The position numbers were made by a program, and so were the translations under genes. Below are positions 1 through 9,106 of a stretch of 64,000 nucleotides of DNA, piece by piece. This stretch comes from Quercus robur. Its lineage: Eukaryota > Streptophyta > Magnoliopsida > Fagales > Fagaceae. Numbering within the stretch: the stretch's first letter is position 1; the number at the start of each line of letters is the position of its first letter. The notes under the pieces were generated by a model. The model did not search any database. It was not told the origin of the DNA and was given only the letters and a program-made list of their open reading frames with translations. Location of the stretch: the NCBI RefSeq assembly GCF_932294415.1, contig NC_065535.1, positions 15,600,282-15,664,281 on the forward strand, given 5' to 3'.

Positions 1-1306
1 TTTCATAAAAAAAAAATTCTATGTGGTTAATTAGTATTTTTGCATCTAAAACAACATAATAGAGGTTAAGTAACATTTAATTTTTAAAAAAAATTCACAT
101 TTAAATATATAAAAGGGCTCAATTTAGTTTTCGCCTAAGGCCTCCAAATGCATCAAGCCACCCATGCAGAAGTGTAGTAACAATAAATGCTACGTTTCAG
201 TTTTTAGATATTATATAGATGTGATTAAACCACCCAAGAGCGTAACTTAGTGGTAGGAAATCTTTGTGACCTTTTACATTGCGAGTCCAGGAGTTGTGGT
301 TTCAAGTAGTGGCAAGCCCTACTATTGCTTGGGCAATCTCACGCTATGCATGACAAGGTTTAAGTGGGTAGGTACAATAATCACACTCTTAAGCTCCCTT
401 TTCTTTCATAGAAAAATACATATAATTAGATAATTGATTGAATAACAAAGAAAACATAATGCAGTTTTAGGTTAGCTTAAATTTATTGATTTTTTATTTT
501 TTATTTTTTTATAATAAAAGTATAGTTTTGACTTTTATAATTTTGCTGGAAGAATAGTTATAAATTAAAAACAAATGGGTCTTTTTTTTATAAGCAAAAC
601 AAACAAATGAGTCTTTATTTACATAAGTTGTCTTAAAAAATAAGTCAACTTTTAAATTTAAACAACCTCACGTGTTTTGGAAAAAAAAAAGGAATATAAC
701 AAAGAAAACTTTGAGAACTTAAAAATGTGACTAGTACCATATGAGACATCGTGAACGTTAATGAGAACAAATCAAATTGGTAGGAGGTTGGGTCAAATTA
801 AATTTCTGGTCAGTAGTGGGTAGCAACCAGGCTGCAAGTCTTTCTTTTAGGTTCCATGTCTTAGGTGTGTAGTAAATTAGGTTTTTCATATTGACTTTAT
901 TAAATTTAATGTGATTAGGTGTTTGAATGTTATTGAGGGAACTCATATACGGACTGTAATGGAATTTTCCTTTTTATTTTTAGAGTCACGTTAATGAGTG
1001 TCTTTAGGGTGATTGTTAATAAACTATATTAAGAAAGTTTTAACATTATTTTCATGACAACAAAAATAAATTGTTTTATCATTTTTCATAAAATATTTTT
1101 GAAAATAGTCTCTAAACTATTGCCCTTAAAACATTTGTTAACATTTTTTTTAATTCTTCATTCTTTTATTTCCCTTTGCCGTCAGCCACTCAGCGTTTCA
1201 AACGTTTCACACTTCAAAGTTAGCACTATAGGGCCTATTTCTTACTCCACGCCAGCATTCTATCACTAAGAAATGTAGTTCAGAGATCTCAGAAGCTGAA
1301 CTAAGA
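1..1306. other. AT-rich intergenic region and promoter of the DUF4220 pseudogene
   Basis: No gene is visible. Positions about 770-860 resemble, in inverted orientation, the region 40480-40540 upstream of the intact DUF4220 gene (shared pieces around 'gtgggtagc' and 'gcaagtctttctttta'). The duplication that produced the two DUF4220 copies therefore included upstream sequence. A SINE-like piece at 226-400 is listed separately. The rest is AT-rich with short homopolymer runs. Confidence 0.6.
226..400 (+). repeat. tRNA-derived SINE-like fragment
   Basis: A tRNA-like head is visible: an A-box-like 'taacttagtggtagg' near 245 and, about 50 bases later, a degenerate B-box-like 'gtggtttcaag' near 297. 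This spacing is that of RNA polymerase III internal promoters in plant SINEs. There is no clear tail or target-site duplication, so the call rests on the boxes only. Similar heads occur at 5976, 43135, 50040 (reverse) and 58465. Confidence 0.4.
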
Positions 1307-3890
1307 ATGCTTCTTACAAGTAAGTCACCAACAATATAAAGAACCTTAAACCGCAAAAATTCATTCATAACTTCCTGTTAATATAAAGGAACTTCTGTTT
1401 CTTGACACTGTAGCAGTTATGTCTAATTTAAGTGTTAAAGGTTTGTTCTTTTGCTTTCAGTATTGAGCGCTTGGCTTTTTGTGGAGAAGAGGAGGCTCGT
1501 CGAGGTGTTCCCAGAAAAGGAAAGGAAACCATGGGACCTTTGGGAGCTACGAATATTGGTCCTGATCAGCCTCACCTTGCAAATATCTCAAATCGTTCTA
1601 GGCAGTCGAAGAAAGTATAATCCAAGCACTTTGCTCAGATTGTCTCTCTGGTCTGCATATCTAACTGCAGACTGGGTGGCAACTGTTGCACTAGGTGTCC
1701 TCTCCAATAACCAAAGACCTTCCTGCACTTGTGATATTGATAGCATTAGCAATACTACTAATCCTATCAATGATGAGCTCAGTGCATTTTGGGCACCATT
1801 TCTGCTGTTGCACCTTGGCGGACCAGACACAATTACTGCTTATGCTTTAGCAGACAATGAGTTGTGGATAAGGCATTTGCTTGGACTTGCTGTCCAAATG
1901 ATCGTGGCAATTTATATCACTGTCACGGCCTGGAGTCGAACTTGGCTCTCATTCCTGACCATTCCCATGCTTTTTGCTGGGGGAATAAAGTACATCGAAA
2001 GGACATTATCCCTGAGGTCTGCAAATCGTGAGCAGTTTCTTGATTCATTGCTCAATCCTCCTGATCCTGGCCCCAATTATGCCAAATTCATGGAGGAATT
2101 CTGTTTGAAAAAAGCCGAGGGGTTTAGTGTGTTGGCTATTGAAGTGATTGATGCTGCTGACCAGCCCGATGCTGCTGGCAGTGGCAATAACAATGGGAAC
2201 ACTAGTAAACGGATATTGCCTGATGCGTACGGCTTCTTCAACACTTTTAGGCGGCTCTTTGTAGATCTTATTCTTAGCTTCCATGACCGAGATAAAAGCC
2301 GGTACTACTTCCAGAACCAGAATCTCATTTCGAAAACTGCTTTTGAGGTAGTTGAAATCGAACTTGGATTTGCATATGAGGTTTTTTATACCAAGGCACC
2401 TATAATGTACACTATTTGGGGATGCATTTTCCGCTTCATCACTTCGACTTGCACTATTATAGTGTTTGTGCTCTTCCTAATTATTGAGAAGCACAATCAC
2501 CCGTGGGATGATCTCATCATTACTTACATATTACTTGTGGGAGCTATTATTCTAGAATTCTATGCTGTCATTTTGCTACTTTCCTCCGATTGGACACAGC
2601 TATGGTTGAGTGAGGATGGGTCTCAGTTTTCTCAAATAAAAAGTTTTTTTCAACATATAATTACTTCTCAATCAATCTCTTGTTTTGAACTTATTGTTTC
2701 TCCTTTAGTCTCTTGTTTTGAACCAAAGGTTTCTTCTTTATTGTCTTGTTTTCAATCTAAGGTTTCTCCTTTAATGTCTTGTTTTCAACGAATAATTATT
2801 TCTCGATCAATCTCTTGTTTTGAACCTATTGTTTCTCCTTTATTCTCTTGTTATCAATCTAAGGTTTCTCCTTTAATGACTTGTTTTCAATCTAAGGTTT
2901 CTCAATTGATTTCTTGCGTTCAATACGTTGTTTCTGAAGTAGTGTATTTTCTTCTACCTTCTAACAAGAAGAGGTGGTCAAATTCCATGCCTCAGTACAA
3001 TTTGCTAAGCTTTTCCCTTAAAGATAAGCGCATGCCTTGTTTGGATGATAAACCTGAACTTTTTCAAAAGATTGTGAGACATTCACCTATTTTCTATATT
3101 TGGGAAAAGCTGGTATAAATCCCGTAGCAAAATCTCTACCGAATTGAAAGATTTTATCTTCCAGCATTTTCTGAAGAAGTCAAAGGACGCCAAAAGCGCA
3201 AAGACAGCAAAGGACACCTCATCTTTATGTAGTGCTAGAGGCAATCTTGTTTTTGAAGAATATGAACGTTCTTCCTCATTCAATTGGACCACCGAGGTAG
3301 AGTTCGACCATAGCATTCTTATCTGGCACATTGCTACAGATATCTGCTATCACTCAAATGGTGGTAAAAAATTGGCTGCCAAAAATTTAAGGTGTAAAGG
3401 GAGCAAGAACCTGTCAGACTACATGTTGTATCTATTAGTCATGTGTCCTTTCCTGTTGCCAATTGGGATTGGGATGATCAGGTTTCAAGACACTTGTGAG
3501 AAGGCCAAGCATTTTTTTCCAGGAAAAAGGTCTATAAAAAAATAAAGTGGAATTTTGCAAAATGTTGCTTAAAGTGAATACTGATGTTGAACCGATTAAG
3601 GTAAAAGGAGACAGGAGAAAATCTGTGCACTTTAATGCAAATAAACTTGCAAAACAATTGCAGGAAATGGGTGAAGAGAAAAATTGGGAGCTTGTTTGGG
3701 AGTTTGTGACGTGTGGATTGAGATCCTAGGTTACGCTGCTAGTCACTGCAGGGGATATTATCATGCTCAACAGCTCAAGGAAGGCGGGGAGCTCCTCACT
3801 CATGTATGGCTTCTTATGGCACATCTTGGCATTTCAGAACAATTTCAAATCAACCGAGGCCATGCAAGAGCCAAGTTGGCTGTGTATTGA
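1307..3890 (+). pseudogene. DUF4220/DUF594 membrane protein, frameshifted copy
   Basis: This is a broken paralogue of the gene at 37748-40341. A 13-nt first coding exon (1307-1319, donor GTAAGT) joins exon 2 at 1461 after 'ttgctttcag', giving a protein start MLLTILSAW like the intact copy. The long frame runs to about 3100 and holds the DUF4220 region, including FWAPFLLLHLGGPDTI and several hydrophobic segments. Three frame changes relative to the intact copy follow: near 3100-3115; one extra T in a T-run near 3510; and a 4-base loss near 3707. The C-terminal DUF594 part (GGELLTHVWLLMAHLGI) and the stop at 3888 are still recognisable. DUF4220/DUF594 proteins are plant membrane proteins of unknown function. 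Assembly error in the homopolymer run is possible, but three separate changes favour a true pseudogene. Confidence 0.85.
2674..2920 (+). repeat. 33-bp minisatellite coding an 11-residue repeat (pseudogene copy)
   Basis: Tandem units of about 33 bp encode variants of SCFQSKVSPLI just after the last N-terminal transmembrane segments. About seven to eight units are visible, with one irregular unit in the middle (QRIIISRSI). The intact copy has the same array at 38755-38970 with a different unit order, so the array has changed since the duplication. Confidence 0.8.
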
Positions 3891-5219
3891 GTGATTTTTT
3901 TTTTTTTTTGGATACTAAAATTATTGTGACTTAACTATGAAATAACAATAAGTTTAGAGAGGCACAATTTTTTTGACAATTACGAATTGAAAAAATTTAA
4001 TTGGTAGTAAAATAATTATATCAGTAGATTTAAATAAGAATCAACAAAAACTTGTTAACTCAACTATTATAAAAATTATTGTATCTGTAACATTACTCAT
4101 AAGTATTTCTACGAAGGCAAAGTGAGCAGCAAAAAAAAAAAAAAGAAATACTCCCAATACTAAAACCAACAATATGCTACTGAATTGCACGCTAGAATTA
4201 TAGGAATATATATATACCAATTAACCTAGGACTAATGGTGCAATAATACAATGATACTAGAGTATAGGGATAGCAAATTAGTATAGAAATACTAGTAAGG
4301 TCATCTTCGGGAATGAACACGTTATCAACGTGCAAAATGCAGGAGGATGGTGCCAAGACGAGAGAAACATGGCTGAGTCATATGAGTTGATAGTGTAACC
4401 AAGACGAGAGACCATGGTGCTGAATTTGGCAAACCAAGTTCAACAATGAACCTGCATATTTAGACGCCCTTTGTTAATTATATAGCACGTTTAATGATTA
4501 AGTTTTGGTTATAACCAATTATGTGATCACAGTTTCGATACGTTAATCACCATAGTACATGCCAAATCTGAAAAGTAAAGCGATATACAATAGGAACACA
4601 TAGGTTTGGTGACAAAGTAAACAACCAATGGAGAAGGACTCCAAAGGGGAATTCATTACAGGAAGAGAGAGTTACAATTATAGTTCAAAACCCTTTCACC
4701 TTTGACACTATCCAGTTGTACAACTTACTACTGCGACCCACATCAGATTCAAAAATTTTGAACTTGTTGTACGTGAATCCCTTTGTAATGCCTCATATGT
4801 GTTCACGACTAAACCTTTATGAGTTATGACTAACTACAAGGACCATCCTTGAAGGTTTGAATATCACTAGACGCCTTAGGTTGGTTGGTTCCGTGGATTA
4901 AATTAACACTTGATTACCAAAAGGCAGCGACACTCTCGTAGAGAGTCCCTTTCGCTTTCTAAACTCACAAGTCCATCAAACTTTAGATTCTCTCTCTATA
5001 GGGTGCATGATGATGACCTTTCCAAAGCTCTATGAAGTCTCTTAATAACGTGCCTTTTATATGTTGTGCAGTTAGGGTACGAAAACCTAGGCAGCCCACT
5101 TTAATTAAAACATCTAAGAGTCTGTTCTTCATGATTTTCAATCAATCAAGCTTCATTCAAATATCAATCGAAAAATCCTCTTTCAATCGATCGAGTAATG
5201 ATTCTAAATCAATTGAATA
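3891..5219. other. Intergenic, no gene seen
   Basis: AT-rich sequence with short A and T runs. From about 4560 to 5219 the base composition is more even and could be the outer part of the Ty1/copia remnant that follows, but no terminal repeat or coding similarity could be fixed by eye. Confidence 0.4.
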
Positions 5220-5975
5220 TTAGGTTTGATTGATTGAAAGGTAGTCGAACTCTTGAATAATTAAAGGGTTTCTTTGAGTTGCATCTTGACACATTGATCT
5301 TAGACAATGTGTAACTATTACAGACTCGATACATATTACAAATATCATAAAATTTGACAATCTAGAACCTAATAGGCAAGCCCACTTAAGTTCATATAGA
5401 GCCCGAAAGAGACAACCGACCTTATTTGAAGGATGAGGTTGTTTAGGAGTTTGCATATAAACTTCTTGCTCAAATCGTCTTTGAGGAAGACTTTTTTTTA
5501 CATCCATTTGAAAGAGAGACAAGTTCTGAGAAGTAATGACAACAAGAAGTGAATGCAAGCAAGAGAAACTAGCAACAGGCCCTAAAGTATCATCATTATC
5601 GATATCGTATCCTTGGGTTTTACCATAGTTGTCAAAATGCTAGTTGCATTATGAATTGATTTTTAATTATTATTTTCGAATAGTATCTCTTAAGATACAC
5701 AAATACTTTATAAAATTTATAAAAAAATTATAGATATACATATATGAAAGGTAGATTTATTATAAATTTAGAAATATTCAAGTAATGACTACTTTTAATC
5801 ATTACTTATGTAATAATATTTAACAAAGCTAAACAAATAAATCAAATTAAAACATATTTATAACATCCACTTTCAAATTGGTCAAACTCAAAAGTGATAA
5901 AACATAATAATTTCTTATTAGTCTTATTAATCATCTTGCCTAACACTTTGATGTCCACAATCCAAGCTAGTCAAG

Positions 5976-6078
5976 CTAAAAGTTTTGTAACTTAACTAGC
6001 ATCTTTCGGTGTTTATCACAAAGACTTTCAAGATTCAAATCCTCCTCTTCCATTGTAACTATCGATTAAAAAAAAATG
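5976..6078 (+). repeat. tRNA-derived SINE-like element with A-tail
   Basis: An A-box-like 'taacttaactagca' near 5990 is followed by a B-box-like 'gattcaaatcc' near 6034 and then by an A-run at 6066-6076. This is the layout of a tRNA-headed SINE. It lies inside the segment that splits the copia remnant, next to the left end of the plastid insertion. Confidence 0.45.
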
Positions 6079-6783
6079 ATAGTCAGTATTATCACCATTT
6101 ACATCATCTTGTAAAATCATTGGCATCTTATATATATATATATACCCCGGAACCAGATAAGATTGATCGACAGACTCTTTAGCCTCTCATTTTCCATCTA
6201 ATTTAATTGGTTTATGTTCATTCGAGGATAACAAGATGGTTAGAAATCCTTTATTTGTTCAACCCAATCGCTCTTTTGATTTTGGAAAAAAGGGATTTTT
6301 ATCTTTATCAATAGACTGCTTTTTTTACACATTTACCCCCACACTCTAATGGAGAATAGCTACTAATAATTAGGATTTAAAAATAAATCGATGATCCACT
6401 TATGGGAAAAGCATTTCCCGCATCAAGGACTAATCTATTTTTAACGTTTAATTAGATCGGGTAATCGTTCAAATTAAGAACAGAAGCTCGTTTCTTTTTT
6501 TTTTTTTTTTTTTTTTTTTTTTGTTTACCTATAATTGGAGCCATAGGGCTCTATCCATTTATTCACTTAACCCAAAATTTCATTTTATTTTTTTTCGTCA
6601 AGAATTTAAACAAAGTTTTGAACCGATCCGCTAAGAATAAAATATTCTCAGAATTCCATATTGATACGACATGCTGCTTTTTCCATTCATTCCTTTGAGG
6701 ATCAGTCACGGTCTTATAAGCTCTAGAGATAGTATCGACGAAGACGTTACTTCATACAAATGTGTAAAAATTGTCAGTCGCAC

Positions 6784-6820
6784 TTAAAAGCCGAGTACTC
6801 TACCGTTGAGTTAGCAACCA
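6784..6820 (-). pseudogene. trnK-UUU: Plastid trnK-UUU 5' exon, partial, in NUPT
   Basis: The minus strand reads GGTTGCTAACTCAACGG and continues to CTCGGCTTTTAA, the 5' half of plastid tRNA-Lys(UUU), followed directly by the group II intron start GTGCG. The 3' exon is absent, so no functional tRNA can be made. The first base differs from the usual G and abuts a C-run. Confidence 0.88.
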
Positions 6821-7858
6821 CCCCCCCCCCCCCAAAAATGTGTAGATCCAATCGGAATAAAAAATTAGATTTAATTACACACCGAAATTAAAATAGTAAA
6901 ATAGCAAAAATATTGCTAATTGATTCTGAACATAAAAAAAATAATGAACATATTTGATGAAAATGCACTGACTTCTAAAATAAGAATCTAGATTAAGATA
7001 AGAATATGGATTAAGTCAAAATTGATGTACTACCACGGATTTAGTTCGTATCTTATCTTATCCATTATTACCTTATCCATTTTTTTTTTCAATAAAATAA
7101 ATAAATAAAGGCTTCTCGTATCCCAGCAAATCCGACAAATCCATCGTTTAAATAAAGTAAAATAAAAAAACCAAGTCCATAGATGGAACAGAGGGAAATA
7201 GATACATTTATTCATGATCAGATTATATTTGTTTGATACACTGTTGTCAATACGAATGTAAATCTTAAGAAAAGAACACAATGTGGAGAACCATAAATTA
7301 AAAAAAAATATATTGAATTAATATAATAAAATATAAATTATACAAATAAAGAAAAAACTAATGACTTGTATTGAATTGGCACTAACTATATATGGATAAT
7401 AAACATGGATACAAAAGGATGTAAGCGTAAGAATCAATATTCGTAGCAAAGTATCGCAATGCTTGGGTTTACTTAATCCATATAAGTAAAAAAAAAAAAA
7501 AAAAAAAGAAATCTTAAATCCCATTTGTTTTATTTATTTATTTGTTCATAACATAAAAAAGTGAAAGTTTCAACTAAAAACCAACTAGTATTGAATTAGC
7601 AATAATGTAAATATTTTGGATTTAGAAATCCAACTACCTCGGTTATTCATTTGATCTTTTTTCATCTGTCTTAAATTAAATAAATTTCTATCACCAAAAT
7701 AAAAATAAAATTTTGTCGTTATAGAAGACAACATTTTTTAGTAGTAGACATTTTTTGGTAGTAATAATAAATAGGTATGAATAGAACAAAAGAGGGGCTT
7801 ATATAACTTTGTATAACCTTTTATATACTACCGCCCCCCCCCTCTTTTGTTCTATTCA

Positions 7859-8093
7859 TTAATTGAATTTAATTTGTTGATTAAGGCAAAGTTACATAAA
7901 AACTCCCGCATTCTTCGAAATATCATGAACAGTTCCCATAGGTTGAGCGCCCCTTTCAAGGAAATATAGAATAGCAGGAACATTTAAATAGGTTTGATTC
8001 TTTAGCGGATCATAAAAGCCCACTTTCCGAAGAGCTCTTAGTTCTCTTCGGCATCGAGCATCAATTGCAACGATTTGATAAACCACCCATTGG
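7859..8093 (-). pseudogene. rps16: Plastid ribosomal protein S16 exon 2, in NUPT
   Basis: The translated minus strand contains [16 protein letters not shown] and [12 protein letters not shown], diagnostic of plastid RpsP/S16. The exon follows group II intron sequence ending near 8094. Exon 1 (about 13 codons) is not in the window. A stop codon replaces a conserved Glu codon at about 7892, 11 codons before the original stop at 7859. No transit-peptide sequence is fused to it, so it does not look like a functional nuclear transfer. Confidence 0.88.
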
Positions 8094-8735
8094 GATAGAT
8101 GTAGATGAATAATACCCCCCCTAGAAGCGTATAATAGGTTTTCTCCTCATACGGCTCAAGAAAACTCGAAATTATTTCTATGGATCGAATTTGAAATTTT
8201 TAATTAGTAATGTCAAATGGATCCATAAAATAATCAAATCAATTAAATATGAGTTAAGTACTTTTTATTATTCCTTATTCTTATCCGAAAAAGAAAAGAA
8301 AATAAAATCATTTGTATTCGCATCCTCATAACTCAAGTTGGATAACTCGCTAATAACCCAACGAAACCCTTTACTTTAGGTATCGTACAATTCATGTATC
8401 GTACAATTCATGTGCATAGTCAATATGTATCTACAATATAATACTTTTTTCAATCAATTTGATATGTATCATATGATACATATTGCATGCGTATTGTGCA
8501 ACACTAACAATTATGCTTTAGCCATAAGTAAAGTCTTGTATAAGTAAATAATGTTATCAAATCGAGTATTAATCTTGAAAACCCACTTACATCCAACAAC
8601 AAACTTTCTGGGAGGCAAGGTAACTAACTTTCATGTATGGTTGTTAGATAATGCATCAAGTTCATCATCCATTATAGGCTACCAAAATGTGGTTCAATGG
8701 AAGTCTTTCTAACTCAAGTATATTATTCAAGAAAA

Positions 8736-9106
8736 AAGAAAAAAACGAAGACAATATTAAAGTACATTAAAATTTTGGCTCAATTTGATTGTTCAAGTAA
8801 TGACTTTTCTGACGGTTAGGTCCTCATCGGTGGTTGAATCTACCATACGAAACAAGTATGAGCTGTCCCAAGATTGGAATAGTTATTCTTTGATAGTACC
8901 CAAGTACTGAAGTACTGACTTTGGAAGGGGTCAATATTACCCAAGTCACTTTTAATCATTTTTAAGTATAGCTAACCGTGTTAAAATTTGATACAAAATT
9001 ATTGTTCTTGATTCTTGACTGTAAACTGAGTATATGATACAAATTTTAAGAACAAATTTGTTGTTGAAGTTGTGAACTCATTGCTGCAAAAAGCGATAGC
9101 AGAAAA
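8736..9106. promoter_or_regulatory. Upstream region of NLR 1
   Basis: Sequence between the copia remnant and the NLR start codon. It is AT-rich, with no other gene visible. The NLR ATG at 9107 is preceded by 'gcgatagcagaaaa', an A-rich context usual for plant start codons. No TATA box could be fixed with confidence. Confidence 0.35.

Larger units (their letters stand above)
6147..8400 (-). other. Nuclear insertion of plastid DNA (NUPT): trnK intron to rps16 intron
   Basis: Read on the minus strand, the segment has plastid gene order: the 3' part of the rps16 intron (about 8095-8400), rps16 exon 2 (7859-8093), the rps16-trnK spacer, the trnK-UUU 5' exon (6784-6820), and the 5' part of the trnK group II intron, which begins GTGCGACT at 6783 and runs toward where matK would start. 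The left edge is near 6147, just after a TA repeat; the right edge is near 8400. Long homopolymer runs and a premature stop in rps16 show decay after transfer. Two distinct plastid genes in native order make an origin by plastid DNA transfer very likely. Confidence 0.9.
5220..8735 (-). mobile_element. Ty1/copia pol remnant split by a later insertion
   Basis: Two pieces of one reverse transcriptase domain lie on the minus strand. The upstream piece, about 8506-8735, carries the N-terminal motif around VGCKWVFK. The downstream piece, about 5220-5625, carries the following block around LFQMDVK, EEVYMQ and ALYELK. In intact copia elements these blocks adjoin. Here about 2.9 kb of foreign sequence (a SINE-like piece and a plastid fragment) lies between them. 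The element is an old, clearly broken fossil. No LTRs were identified. Confidence 0.75.

Noticed and set aside
3144-3890. Separate small genes downstream of the first DUF4220 frame
   Set aside because: Together they follow the C-terminal part of the intact DUF4220/DUF594 copy, so they are pieces of one frameshifted gene.
6784-6820. Functional tRNA-Lys gene
   Set aside because: Only the 5' exon of the intron-split plastid tRNA is present, followed by a truncated group II intron. The 3' half is missing.
7859-8093. rps16 as a functional nuclear-transferred gene
   Set aside because: There is no transit peptide or upstream exon, a premature stop is present, and flanking plastid intron and spacer DNA show bulk DNA transfer.
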